Shown: piece by piece, positions 43,551 through 52,286 of the stretch | Layout: every line of letters starts with the position of its first letter | Position numbering within the stretch: the stretch's first letter is position 1 | Assembly: GCA_038231295.1 (NCBI GenBank) | Contig: JBBRLP010000011.1 | Location: 1-64,000, forward strand | From: JANXLO01 sp038231295 | GTDB lineage: Bacteria > Armatimonadota > Chthonomonadetes > Chthonomonadales > Chthonomonadaceae | Length of the DNA stretch: 64,000 nucleotides | Direction of reading: 5' to 3' | Position numbers and translations under genes: made by a program | The notes under the pieces: generated by a model | What the model was told of the DNA's origin: nothing | The model's input: the letters and a program-made list of their open reading frames with translations, nothing else | The model's database searches: none

Positions 43551-43720
43551 TCCCTGGAAGGCAGTCGGACACTTCCTCGACGCCAATGCATGAAGTACAA
43601 GAAGTCCGCATTAATTCGGCCCTCTAAAACGCTATTTCCGTCCGAGACGCTCAACTACCTCGTCATCGTTTCGTTTTGCGATCAGGCGAGCAACCCGCAG
43701 GCATACAAAAGAGAGTAAAT

Positions 43721-43888
43721 GGTTGATACCCTTCGCTACGCACCTGCGGCGGATTGTCCTTCGGACAAGGCCTGATGCCAAAAGACGGTCAGGTCCAAAG
43801 AACGGCACTCCACGAACTTGCAGCAAGAAGTTTCGTCCGAAGGACGATCCGGCGAAGCCACGCAGCTATGGGTGTCAACCCTTTGCTG
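43721..43888. repeat. Intergenic repeat copies 2 and 3, arranged as an inverted pair
   Basis: Forward copy 43721-43768 (GGTTGATACCCTTCGCTACG ... GGATTGTCCTTCGGACAA) and reverse copy 43835-43888 (GTCCGAAGGACGATCCGGCG ... GGTGTCAACCCTTTGCTG). The arms are about 43 bases long and mostly matching, enclosing about 66 bases, so the unit looks like a miniature inverted-repeat element of about 170 bp. Translated, the arms read as the same LTPxATxLRRxVLRT peptide seen near the other copies. Confidence 0.7.
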
Positions 43889-44246
43889 CAACTGGCAGGG
43901 ACCTTCCCTTTGAGAGTAAACAGGGAGGCTCCCAGAGCTTCTGCCTCGGTGTAGCCGATCACTTTCAGACCGTTGGCGACTTCGTAGTCGGGGCGTCCAT
44001 AGGTAATTTTTTTGGTTCGCCGGTAAGGTTGGCATTTCGGTCAAGGAGGTTCGCGGCATCCCGCAGGAACACACTGAGGAAATCCCGATAGGAGAGATTA
44101 TCCGTTATGTTCGCCTGCTGTCTTTGCGTTTGCAGGCTTTGGAGATAGGTGCGGGTGATGGCTTCGAGCGCGTGCGACAAACAACCCTCCAACTGTGTAG
44201 TGGATTTCTGTTCGCCGATTGTCCTGTTACTTCCTGCTGTTGGCAA
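43789..44246 (-). pseudogene. Frameshifted gene fragment fused into repeat
   Basis: On the minus strand a frame reads SLQTQRQQANITDNLSYRD, FLSVFLRDAANLLDRNANL, TGEPKK and then runs out of sense. One base over at the seven-A homopolymer (plus-strand T run 44007-44013), the next frame continues sensibly as ITYGRPDYEVANGLKVIGY, TEAEALGASLFTLKGK before entering the intergenic repeat. One missing A in the run would explain the break. The protein family is not recognised. Either a pseudogene or a homopolymer sequencing error. Confidence 0.5.
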
Positions 44247-44314
44247 AATGTCGCTGTAATTTGCAGCAATCCGAATAGTGGCTTGTCCTGCGCCACCAGA
44301 ACAGCAACAACGGC

Positions 44315-44341
44315 TTTAGAACGAGAGATTTCAGGTATAAT
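44315..44341 (+). promoter_or_regulatory. Possible promoter with consensus -10
   Basis: TATAAT at 44336-44341 with a weak TTTAGA 15 bases upstream. Transcription would start close to ATG 44349, which favours translation from an internal ATG at 44391. Confidence 0.35.
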
Positions 44342-44348
44342 CTAATCT

Positions 44349-44801
44349 ATGACGAGGCGCAGAAGACAGCATGAGAACGTTTCCTATGGGATGAGTATTC
44401 TTCTCGTCCTGCTGTTGGGTTGCGCGTTCCCTGGCGGCGGACAATGGCGATGCGCGGAGGGAAGTCTCTGTCCAAACTGCTCCTCTACGCCCTGTTCACC
44501 TACTCCGTCTGCCTGCGAAATGGGTTCGACAGACACAAAATGTTCTCTCTGTAGCACCATTGACGGTACGAGTGACTGTCACGCCTGCTGTCACTTCGTC
44601 GCCAATGAGTTACGCCTGTCTGCGACCGTTTCCACTACGCAACCTATAGCGGTGGAAATGACCGCTCTGCTGGTAGCGCCTGTTCTGTTTGCGCTGCCGC
44701 CGCCTTCCTCCGCGGTGCTTCATCGGGCAAACGCTCCCCCTCCTGTGTGTTCGGTTGCGACACACTCTCATTCCTCTCGCGCTCCGCCCTTCTTCGTCTG
44801 A
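44349..44801 (+). CDS. Small exported cysteine-rich protein
   Basis: 150 residues from ATG 44349 or, perhaps better, 136 from ATG 44391 (MSILLVLLLGC). A hydrophobic signal segment is followed by ten cysteines in about 50 residues (CAEGSLCPNC, TPCSPTPSAC, TKCSLCS, DCHACCHF), then a low-complexity tail ending HSHSSRAPPFFV. Cysteine spacing suggests a metal-binding or disulfide-knotted secreted domain. No known family is recognised. The next genes are an interrupted barrel-like protein and a TlpA thioredoxin, which could handle such cysteines. Confidence 0.55.
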   Translation: MTRRRRQHENVSYGMSILLVLLLGCAFPGGGQWRCAEGSLCPNCSSTPCSPTPSACEMGSTDTKCSLCSTIDGTSDCHACCHFVANELRLSATVSTTQPIAVEMTALLVAPVLFALPPPSSAVLHRANAPPPVCSVATHSHSSRAPPFFV

Positions 44802-44848
44802 GTTTCCCCGCGCAAGCACACATTCAGAAGGAGAGGATATATTTACTT

Positions 44849-45514
44849 ATGCGTTTTACTCTGCTCTTGCTGGCAGGGTCGCTCTTGTTGCCTGCCTTCG
44901 CGCAGGCGCAGGAAAAGGGCGACCCGCCACAGCTAGCCCCCAAACCTCCGACTATCGCCGTACCTCCTTGAACCGGTTGACCCGGCGAAGGCCAGTTCCT
45001 CGGTTCGGGGGACATTACGCATCTCTGGCAGTTCACGCTTCGCTACGCGGATACGCCCGAACGGCGTCCGCGTTGGCGCTTGAATACTGCCTACCGTATC
45101 ACGCCGCGCTTTCAGGCGGGGCTTGAGTTCAATCTGGCTGTACATGAAATCGTGCCGACCGCCAACTGGATACTCACTCCACAAACGGAACGCTATCCGA
45201 TGATTAACCTAGGCACGTCCAGCGACCGCATTGGCACACCAGACGGCAAACAGGCTTACTATCTGACCTTTGCGAAAGGTATTCGTGCTTTGCGGAGCGC
45301 ACCCTACTTCTCTATCAACTATTCGGAAGCTGACCGGAAATTCAATTTTCCTTTCGGCGTCAATATCGGCCTGTCGCCGCATCTGGACTTACTCCCGATG
45401 TATGACGGCAATCGAACGCATCTGATTCTGACCTACAAGGAACGAAACTGGAGCGTTTCGCTCCTCGCGGTCTATCTGCGGCATCCCGGCGTCAGCGTGG
45501 GGTTCGCATTTTAG
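44849..45514 (+). pseudogene. Exported barrel-like protein interrupted by two in-frame TGA codons
   Basis: ATG 44849, after AGGAGAGG, opens a signal peptide (MRFTLLLLAGSLLLPAFAQA) and reads to PPTIAVPP. Then TGA at 44969-44971 and TGA at 44978-44980 interrupt the frame, after which the same frame stays open to 45514. It has alternating-residue beta-strands (TAYRITPRFQAGLEFNLAV, THLILTYKERNWSVSLLAVY) and a terminal Phe, as in outer-membrane barrels. Other genes here use TGA as a normal stop, so recoding is unlikely. A pseudogene, recent mutation or sequence error fits best. Read as one protein it would be about 221 residues. Confidence 0.6.
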
Positions 45515-45529
45515 AAGGGACAATTCGTC

Positions 45530-46213
45530 ATGAGAGTGTTTCGATATGGGTCGGCAATGGCGTTGCTGGTCGGTCTGTTGACCGTCGCACACGCGCAGGA
45601 CACACCAACCGACATCTCCAAAAAAGAGCTACCGAAAAAGGCGCACTGCGTCGTCTGCACGGTGCGGGGCAGTGGCGAGGGCGAGGAGAAGCCTGCCGCC
45701 GGGGTGCGCTACAAGGGAACCGCGTACTACTTTTGCAACGCAAAGGAGGCCACCGAGTTCAAGAAGGAGCCAGAGACCTGGATACCTCTGCCTCTGCCGC
45801 GCCCCGCGCCGGATTTCATGCTGAAAACGCTTACCGATACCGAGGTTACGAAAGAGACCTACAAAGACAAAGTTCTGCTGGTAGACTTCTGGGCGACGTG
45901 GTGTAAGCCCTGCATAGCGACGATGCCGGAGTTACAAAAACTGTACGCCGATTACGCTGAGAAAGGGCTTGTGGTCCTCGGCATCTCGATAGACGAGAAG
46001 GGCGCGAAGGTCGTCAAGCCGTTCGTCACCAAGCACAAATTCCTCTATCCGATGGCGCTGGATGCGGGTGAGAAACCTATGTGGCAGGCGTACCGGGTGA
46101 AAGGGGTTCCGGCACTGTTTCTCATAGACAAAGAGGGGAACATCGTTCGGCAGTGGCTCGGCAAGCCCGATAAGATAGAGGTCGAGAAAGCCGTGCTGGA
46201 ACTGCTGAAGTAA
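45530..46213 (+). CDS. TlpA-type thioredoxin with N-terminal YHS-like domain
   Basis: A protein of 227 residues with a signal peptide (to about HAQ23). Residues 38-84 (CVVC, VRYKGTAYYFCNAKEATEFKKEPETW) match a YHS/TRASH metal-associated module with Cys40, Cys43 and Cys69. The rest is a TlpA/ResA-like thioredoxin with active site WATWCKPC (WCKPC at 124-128) and cis-Pro in VKGVPALFLID. It reduces disulfides in the periplasm, e.g. for cytochrome c maturation or metal delivery. ATG 45530 follows AGAAGGGAC. Confidence 0.9.
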   Translation: MRVFRYGSAMALLVGLLTVAHAQDTPTDISKKELPKKAHCVVCTVRGSGEGEEKPAAGVRYKGTAYYFCNAKEATEFKKEPETWIPLPLPRPAPDFMLKTLTDTEVTKETYKDKVLLVDFWATWCKPCIATMPELQKLYADYAEKGLVVLGISIDEKGAKVVKPFVTKHKFLYPMALDAGEKPMWQAYRVKGVPALFLIDKEGNIVRQWLGKPDKIEVEKAVLELLK

Positions 46214-46353
46214 GTTTTGGGAGCGCCGCTTTCGCCTGCCGTTCTCTGTAGGACGACAGCGGCAGGATGCAGGCAGAACTTTGTCGAATAGAGACTCTGT
46301 TCTGTCTGCACCGATTTGCGGGTCGCAGTGTGTTTGAAAGGAGCCTCGTCCTC

Positions 46354-48072
46354 GTGAAATTTTCTCACGCTTTCCCTATATTCCCCGTTCACACCCGAAG
46401 CCGCCGTCCTCGCGTTGCCTCGCTGCTGGCGTTGGTCTGCGCTGCCGCATTGCTCCCCGGATGCACCGTTACCAAAAATCCGCCTGGCACGGGAACAGGC
46501 GGAGGCATCAGTTCAGGCGGGGCAGTCACGACGAACGCCAACACCCTGCGCTACGCCCTGACCGCCGAAGCCACCACTCTCGACCCCGCGACCGTACAGG
46601 ATGGAACCACGATTGACCTGCTCCAGTGCATTTTTGAGGGGCTGGTCAAGTGGGACGAGAAGAACCGGATCGTACCGGGAATGGCGGAGAAGTGGGAGAT
46701 CAGCCCGGATGGGAAGACGTACACCTTTCACATTCGGCATAACGTAAAGTTCCACAACGGGCGGGAGATGACCGCCGAGGACATCAAATACAGTTTCGAG
46801 CGCTCCTGCGACCCCGCGACCAAATCGCAGACCGCTTCCGACTATCTCAAAGACATTGTCGGGGCAGCGGACAGGATCGCGAACAAGGCAGGCGTCAGCG
46901 AAATCAGTGGCATCAAAGTTGTAGACCCGTATACACTCACTATCACTATAGATTCGCCCAAGCCCTACTGGCTCGGTAATATGACCTATCCGACAGGCTA
47001 TGTGGTCTGTAAGGAAGAGATTTCGCGCACGGGCGGCGCGGTCTCGGAACTATCTGCCTCCGGGACTGGGCCATTCAAGCTGGCGGAGTTCAAAAGTAAC
47101 TACCGCGTCGTCCTCGCCGCGAACCCCGACTACTATGGCGGCAAGCCGAAGGTGGACTTCATCGAACGCCCTGTGATGATTGATGCCAACCTGCGCCTGA
47201 ACAACTACGAGGCGGACAAACTCGACATTGTGGACCTCTCTCCCCGCGACCTCGACCGCATCAGCGCCGACCCGAAGATGAGTTCCGATCTGAAAGAGTT
47301 CCCCCGCGCCGCCACCTGGTATCTCGCGCTTAATCAGGATGCGCCCGGCTCTCCGTTCACCAAACGAGAGGTTCGGCAGGCGTTCGCGATGGCGATTGAC
47401 AAGCCGGAAATCATTCGGGTTGCGCTGAAGGGGAAGGCGACTCTGGCGAACGCGGTAGTGCCGCCGGGAATGGACAACTACGCCCCGAAGATAACGCCGC
47501 TTCCCTACGACCCGGCAAAAGCGAAGGCGCTGCTGGCGAAGGCGGGCTATCCGGGCGGTAGCGGTTTCCCGACGCTCACGCTCTCGTTCCGGCAGGACTA
47601 TCCCTGGGTCGCAGATACGGCGCAGATCACGGCCAGCCAGTTGAAAGCCAACCTCGGTATCACGGTGCAGCTTCGCCCTATGGAGTGGGGCGTTTTCCTC
47701 AAGGAGCGTACCGCCAAGAGCATGGCCTTCTCGCACCTGCGCTGGGGTGCGGACTATCTGGACCCGCAGAACTTCCTCTCTGTCCTCCTGCACAGCAGCA
47801 AGAAGGTCAACGGCGTGGAAGATCATCCTGAAAACGGCGTCGGCTACAACAATCCTGAGTTCGACAGGCTCTGCGATCAGGCCGATGTCGAGATGGACAC
47901 AACGAAACGCATGGCCCTCTACGCGCAGGCGGAGCAGATTGCCATCAACGACGCGCCCTGGGTGACGGTGTACTACCAGAGAGATTTAGAGTTGATTAAG
48001 CCGAGGGTCGGGCATCTGCGCGACTCGCTGCTGGGCCATCTGCCCCATCTGACGACAACGGTGCAGCCATAG
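46354..48072 (+). CDS. Peptide-binding lipoprotein of an ABC transporter (SBP_bac_5), first copy
   Basis: A protein of 572 residues from GTG 46354, fixed by AAGGAG 9 bases upstream and a lipobox LLPGC (Cys37). Family signatures: LRYALTAEATTLDPA, DGKTYTFHIRHNVKFHNGREMTAEDIKYSFER, GTGPFKLAEFKSNYRVVLAANPDYYGG, VRQAFAMAIDKPEI. These receptors capture oligopeptides, dipeptides or nickel-type ligands in the periplasm. It heads a four-gene operon with a second receptor and two permeases. Confidence 0.92.
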   Translation: MKFSHAFPIFPVHTRSRRPRVASLLALVCAAALLPGCTVTKNPPGTGTGGGISSGGAVTTNANTLRYALTAEATTLDPATVQDGTTIDLLQCIFEGLVKWDEKNRIVPGMAEKWEISPDGKTYTFHIRHNVKFHNGREMTAEDIKYSFERSCDPATKSQTASDYLKDIVGAADRIANKAGVSEISGIKVVDPYTLTITIDSPKPYWLGNMTYPTGYVVCKEEISRTGGAVSELSASGTGPFKLAEFKSNYRVVLAANPDYYGGKPKVDFIERPVMIDANLRLNNYEADKLDIVDLSPRDLDRISADPKMSSDLKEFPRAATWYLALNQDAPGSPFTKREVRQAFAMAIDKPEIIRVALKGKATLANAVVPPGMDNYAPKITPLPYDPAKAKALLAKAGYPGGSGFPTLTLSFRQDYPWVADTAQITASQLKANLGITVQLRPMEWGVFLKERTAKSMAFSHLRWGADYLDPQNFLSVLLHSSKKVNGVEDHPENGVGYNNPEFDRLCDQADVEMDTTKRMALYAQAEQIAINDAPWVTVYYQRDLELIKPRVGHLRDSLLGHLPHLTTTVQP

Positions 48073-48084
48073 GAGTCTTCACCC

Positions 48085-48138
48085 GGCCCGGAATCGCTCT
48101 GCGCCCTGCAAGAAACAGGGCGTAGGAGTGTCCGGGCC
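48085..48138 (+). promoter_or_regulatory. Nested stem-loop between the two binding-protein genes
   Basis: Outer arms GGCCCGGA (48085-48092) and TCCGGGCC (48131-48138) enclose a perfect hairpin CGCCCTG-CAAGAAA-CAGGGCG (48102-48122). Placed in the intercistronic gap, it may protect the upstream transcript end or lower expression of downstream genes. Confidence 0.65.
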
Positions 48139-48163
48139 ATTTCTGAATGAGAGGACCTCTTCT

Positions 48164-49798
48164 GTGAAGCTGCAACGATTTCTGACGGCTATGTTTCTGG
48201 CCGTGTGCGGGGCAATGATTTCCGGGTGTACGGTGCAGGAGAAGCCGGGGGGTGGCGCTCCCGGCACGGCGGGGAATGGGGGCGGTAGTTCCGCGAACAC
48301 CCTGCGCGTGGTGATGACGATTGAGCCTTCGACGCTGGACCCGGCCAAAATTCCAGACCTCTATACGGCGGAACTGGTAATACACTCCTTTGAGGGCCTG
48401 ACGCGCTACAATTCAAAGAACGAGATCGAGCCTTGTCTGGCGGAGAAGTGGGAGGTCAGCGCGGACGGGCTGACTTACAATTTTCATTTGCGCCCCAACG
48501 TGAAATTCCATAATGGGCGTGAGATGGTCGCCGACGACGTGAAATATTCGTGGGAGCGTGCGCTCTCTCCGAAGACGGCCTCACCTGTCGCGGCGAACTA
48601 TCTGGACGGTATTGTGGGGTTGAAAGAGGTGACAAGCGGCGAGCGCACGGACCTGTCCGGCGTCAAGGTGGTGGACGCACATACGGTGAGCGTGACGCTG
48701 GATCGGCCACGCGCTTTCTTCCCTGGTATGCTGAGTATGCCGATAGATGGGATTGTCTGCAAGGAGGCGGTCGCGAAGACAGACGGACAGGTGAACGCCG
48801 ACTCGTTTGTGGGAACCGGGCCGTTCGCAATGGAGAAGTACGAGCCGGGCAAACTCATCTCTCTGAAAGCGTTTCCCGGCTACTGGGGCGGCGCTCCGAA
48901 GATGGACCGCATCGAATTTCCGATTATCCTGAACCCGCAGACGGCCTATGACAACTTCCTGACCAACAAAGCGGATGTATTCGTAGATGTGGACAATGCA
49001 CGGTATTCGCAGGACCATGAGGCGGGCAAGCTGACGGGCGAATATCGGCTGATTGACTATGCGGCGTTCGCGTATGTGGCGATGCAGGAGGTCAAGCAGC
49101 CAGCGTTTGGGAAGAAGGCGGTGCGGCAGGCGATCATGATGGCGATTGACCGCGATCAGATTTTGAAGGTCGCGTATAAGGGCGTGGGAACAATAGCGAA
49201 CGGCGTTCTGCCGCCTGCCCTGCCGAGCAGCGGGAAACCGCCTGTCCTTCCGGCCTTCAATCCGGCGAAGGCACGGCAGTTGCTGGCGCAGGCAGGTTAC
49301 CCGGATGGCAAGGGCATTCCCGAACTGAACCTCTCAATCATTCAGCAGCAGCCTACCACACTGGCCTCCGCCGAGATCATACGAAGCAACTTGAAAGAGA
49401 ATCTCGGTATCAATGTGACGATTCAGCAGTTGGAGGCGGGGCAGTTCTTCAAGGAGGAGCAAAAACACACCCTGGAGTTCTACCTTATCGGCTGGATTGC
49501 GGACTATCTGGACCCGCAGGACTTCCTCTCAACGCTGTTCAAATCCACGTCGGACATCAACCGCACGGGGTATCACAATCCGCAGTTTGACGCGCTGTGC
49601 AGTAAGGCGGATGCCCTCTCCGATCCAACGCAGCGGGCCGCACTCTACGAGCAGGCGCATCAGATCGTGATGGACGATGGGGCCGTCGTGCCGCTTGTCT
49701 TCCAGAAGCGGATTGCGCTGGTGCATACCAATGTGCAGGGCTGGCAGACAAGTCAGCTCTACGTCCTGCCCAACTATCAGACCACGAAGACACCCTGA
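48164..49798 (+). CDS. Peptide-binding lipoprotein of an ABC transporter (SBP_bac_5), second copy
   Basis: A protein of 544 residues from GTG 48164 with a short signal and lipobox MISGC (Cys22). Same fold as the first copy: LRVVMTIEPSTLDPAKI, GLTYNFHLRPNVKFHNGREMVADDVKYSWER, GTGPFAMEKYEPGKLISL, VRQAIMMAIDRDQI. By eye the two copies share the motifs but are well diverged, so different ligand specificity is likely. Six bases separate its stop from the permease start. Confidence 0.92.
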   Translation: MKLQRFLTAMFLAVCGAMISGCTVQEKPGGGAPGTAGNGGGSSANTLRVVMTIEPSTLDPAKIPDLYTAELVIHSFEGLTRYNSKNEIEPCLAEKWEVSADGLTYNFHLRPNVKFHNGREMVADDVKYSWERALSPKTASPVAANYLDGIVGLKEVTSGERTDLSGVKVVDAHTVSVTLDRPRAFFPGMLSMPIDGIVCKEAVAKTDGQVNADSFVGTGPFAMEKYEPGKLISLKAFPGYWGGAPKMDRIEFPIILNPQTAYDNFLTNKADVFVDVDNARYSQDHEAGKLTGEYRLIDYAAFAYVAMQEVKQPAFGKKAVRQAIMMAIDRDQILKVAYKGVGTIANGVLPPALPSSGKPPVLPAFNPAKARQLLAQAGYPDGKGIPELNLSIIQQQPTTLASAEIIRSNLKENLGINVTIQQLEAGQFFKEEQKHTLEFYLIGWIADYLDPQDFLSTLFKSTSDINRTGYHNPQFDALCSKADALSDPTQRAALYEQAHQIVMDDGAVVPLVFQKRIALVHTNVQGWQTSQLYVLPNYQTTKTP

Positions 49799-49804
49799 GA
49801 ATCT

Positions 49805-50779
49805 ATGTTCAATTTCCTACTAAAACGCCTTGCGCTGGCGATACCGACGCTGCTGGCCGTCTCTTTTCTGGTGTTTCTGGCGGCGCGGCTGGCTCCGGCA
49901 AGCCCGATTGACATCATCGCCGGGGAGAAGGCGACTGCCGAAACCAAGGCGCGACTGGCCCATGAGTATGGTCTTGACAGGCCATTTCTGGTGCAGTATC
50001 TGGACTATGTGGGTAAGATCGTGCTGCACGGCGATCTGGGGCGGTCGTTTTCGCGAGACCGACAGCCGGTGACGCAGATGATCCGCGAGGATTTCCCGGT
50101 GACGGCGCAGTTGGCGATTGCGGCGATGCTGTTCGCGCTGCTGATCGGGCTGCCGGTGGGGGTGTTTGCCGCACTGTATCATAACTCCTGGTTCGACCGC
50201 CTGGCGATGGGGGCAGTGGTCGCACTGGTGTCGGTTCCGGGCATCGTGCTGGGGCCGCTGCTGGCGCTGCTGTTCGCGGTGAAACTGCGCTGGCTGCCGG
50301 TGAGCGGTTGGGAGCCGGTGACGCTTCTGGTTGGCGGGAAGTTCTACGTCTCCCTGGTGAATCCAAAGTATCTTGTGCTGCCGACGATTGCGCTTGGCTC
50401 GCGCTCTGCCGCGCTGATGGCGCGGTTCATGCGGGCGTCGCTGCTGGAGGTACTGCGGCAGGACTATCTGCGGACGGCGATGGCGAAGGGGCTTTCTCGT
50501 GGCAGGGCGGTGTGGCGGCACGCGCTGAAGAACGCCGCGCTGCCGGTGCTGACGGTGATCGGGACGAACTTCGGGTATCTGCTGACGGGTTCGTTCGTGG
50601 TGGAGACGATCTTTCAGATTCCGGGCATCGGCTATGTCTCGATTGACAGCATCACGAAGCGGGACTACGCGGTGATTCAGGGGATGGCGCTTCTGGTGGC
50701 GGTGGTGTTTCTGCTGGTGAACCTGGTGGTGGACATCTTGTACGGGGTGATTGACCCGCGTGTGCGGAGGGAGGCGTAG
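49805..50779 (+). CDS. Peptide ABC transporter permease, DppB type
   Basis: A protein of 324 residues. Six hydrophobic helices begin with FLLKRLALAIPTLLAVSFLVFLAARLAPASP, the standard start of DppB/OppB. The cytoplasmic EAA loop is RQDYLRTAMAKGLSRGRAVWRHALKNAALP. It forms the inner-membrane channel with DppC. Codon use in this operon is unusually biased to G at third positions (long runs of ctg/gcg), as in the permease that follows. Confidence 0.93.
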   Translation: MFNFLLKRLALAIPTLLAVSFLVFLAARLAPASPIDIIAGEKATAETKARLAHEYGLDRPFLVQYLDYVGKIVLHGDLGRSFSRDRQPVTQMIREDFPVTAQLAIAAMLFALLIGLPVGVFAALYHNSWFDRLAMGAVVALVSVPGIVLGPLLALLFAVKLRWLPVSGWEPVTLLVGGKFYVSLVNPKYLVLPTIALGSRSAALMARFMRASLLEVLRQDYLRTAMAKGLSRGRAVWRHALKNAALPVLTVIGTNFGYLLTGSFVVETIFQIPGIGYVSIDSITKRDYAVIQGMALLVAVVFLLVNLVVDILYGVIDPRVRREA

Positions 50780-50781
50780 AC

Positions 50782-51708
50782 ATGGCAACGACTCTCGAAC
50801 CGGAGGTTTCCGCCCTCCCTGCACGTAAGAGCCTGAGTCCGGGCGCGGAAGCGTGGCGGCGTCTGCGGCGCAACCCGGTCGCGGTAATCAGCGGGCTGTT
50901 TATCGCGCTGCTGGTGCTGGTGGCGGTCTGTGCGCCGCTTTTCACACACTACGCCTATGACTTTCTGGACACGAAAAGTTACAACTCGCTGCCTTCACCG
51001 CCGGACAGTCGGCACCTGCTCGGCACGGACGGTCTGGGTGAGGACGTGCTGAGTCGCCTGCTGTATGGGGCGCGGGTCTCGCTCGGTGTGTCGCTGGTGG
51101 TCATCATTGTGGAGGTGCTGATTGGGGTGACCCTGGGGCTGGTGGCGGGCTATTTCAGTGGCTGGACAGATGTGGGGCTGATGCGGGTAACGGACGTGAT
51201 GTTCGCCTTCCCGGACATTCTGCTGGCGATTATGCTCTCGGCGATTGTGCGTTCGGGCAGTCAGGCGTTGCCGCCTGCGAGCAGTTTTCTGGTGCTGTTT
51301 TTCGCGCTTGGCGTGGTGGGGTGGCCGGGAATCGCCCGGCTGGTGCGCGGGCAGGCGCTGGCGCTGCGCGAGAAGGAGTATATCGAGGCGGCGCGGGCTA
51401 TCGGGGTGAAGGACCGGAATATCATCTTTCGGCATCTGCTGCCGAACCTGCTCAGTCCGATCATCGTGCAGGTGACCCAGGACATCGCGGGGGTAATTCT
51501 GGCGGAGTCCACGCTTTCGTTCCTGGGTCTGGGCGTTCAGCCGCCCTTTCCAAGCTGGGGCCGGATGATAGACGAGGCGCTGGTCTACAAGGAGACACAT
51601 CCGTTGCTGCTGCTCGCGCCCGGTCTGCTCCTCGCCCTGACGGTCATGGCGTTCAACTTCTTCGGGGACGCCCTCCGCGACGCCCTAGACCCCCGCCTGC
51701 GCGAATAG
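50782..51708 (+). CDS. Peptide ABC transporter permease, DppC type
   Basis: A protein of 308 residues whose ATG is 2 bases after the DppB stop. N-terminal AWRRLRRNPVAVISGLFIALLVLVAV, the periplasmic HLLGTDGLGEDVLSRLLYGARVSL, and the EAA loop REKEYIEAARAIGVKDRNIIFRHLLPN are diagnostic. It ends the operon; no ATPase gene follows, unlike in most dpp operons, and a DppF-like ATPase is at 4.7 kb instead. Confidence 0.93.
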   Translation: MATTLEPEVSALPARKSLSPGAEAWRRLRRNPVAVISGLFIALLVLVAVCAPLFTHYAYDFLDTKSYNSLPSPPDSRHLLGTDGLGEDVLSRLLYGARVSLGVSLVVIIVEVLIGVTLGLVAGYFSGWTDVGLMRVTDVMFAFPDILLAIMLSAIVRSGSQALPPASSFLVLFFALGVVGWPGIARLVRGQALALREKEYIEAARAIGVKDRNIIFRHLLPNLLSPIIVQVTQDIAGVILAESTLSFLGLGVQPPFPSWGRMIDEALVYKETHPLLLLAPGLLLALTVMAFNFFGDALRDALDPRLRE

Positions 51709-51743
51709 CCCACCGATACGCCGGAAATGTTCCGCTGGCCTTT

Positions 51744-52160
51744 TCAATGTTCACTGTCAGTTTCCTCGCTGTCTGTGGGGTTGGAGAGGACTTTGGTGAC
51801 GAGTTGGGGAAGGCGCAGGGTGAGGGCGGAGTTGGCGACGAGCAGGTTGCAGCCTGCGGCCATCGCGTTCGGGCGAATCTGGGACATGGAGACGTGTGAA
51901 CAGTAGCCGAGGACGGGCGGCGGGTTCGGATGGGCTTTGATGCGCTTCACCACTTCGCCCGGTGACTGCTGCTCACTGCTGAAGTTGACCATAGCCATGA
52001 CGAGCGTGTTCTGCTCTGCGTAGGCGATGGCGTCCGCCGAGTGGGTGAAGATCACCGGCGTGTAGCCGAGGTGTGTCAGCGTCTTCTCAATGCGAACGGA
52101 GAACATCAGATCGTCCTCCAGCACAAGGACTATGGGCTTCTCTGCTGCGGGCGATGACAT
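51744..52160 (-). CDS. Degenerate response-regulator receiver domain
   Basis: A stand-alone domain of 138 residues from ATG 52160 after AGGAGA. VLVLEDDLMFSVRIEKTL gives the acidic pair (Asp16, Asp17), but the phosphoacceptor position reads MAMVNFSS with Asn59, and the usual C-terminal Lys-Pro is replaced near LLVANSAL. Hydrophobic strand pattern fits CheY-like folding. It probably acts without phosphorylation, for instance by protein binding. No kinase nearby. Confidence 0.75.
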   Translation of the reverse strand: MSSPAAEKPIVLVLEDDLMFSVRIEKTLTHLGYTPVIFTHSADAIAYAEQNTLVMAMVNFSSEQQSPGEVVKRIKAHPNPPPVLGYCSHVSMSQIRPNAMAAGCNLLVANSALTLRLPQLVTKVLSNPTDSEETDSEH

Positions 52161-52286
52161 TACTACTCTCCTGACGGAGGCCAACGGCTCCCGAACGCTG
52201 TGCATTTACACGGATATAGCAAGAAATCAGAGCCACCCTGTAAGGTCCATGAGACTGGTATCATCTAATCCCGGTCACCCAATGGC

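Noticed and set aside
44969..44980. Selenocysteine or reassigned TGA at the interrupted barrel-like gene
   Set aside because: TGA is a normal stop in neighbouring genes, two TGAs lie three codons apart, and there is no Cys/Sec-type active-site context or evident downstream SECIS hairpin.
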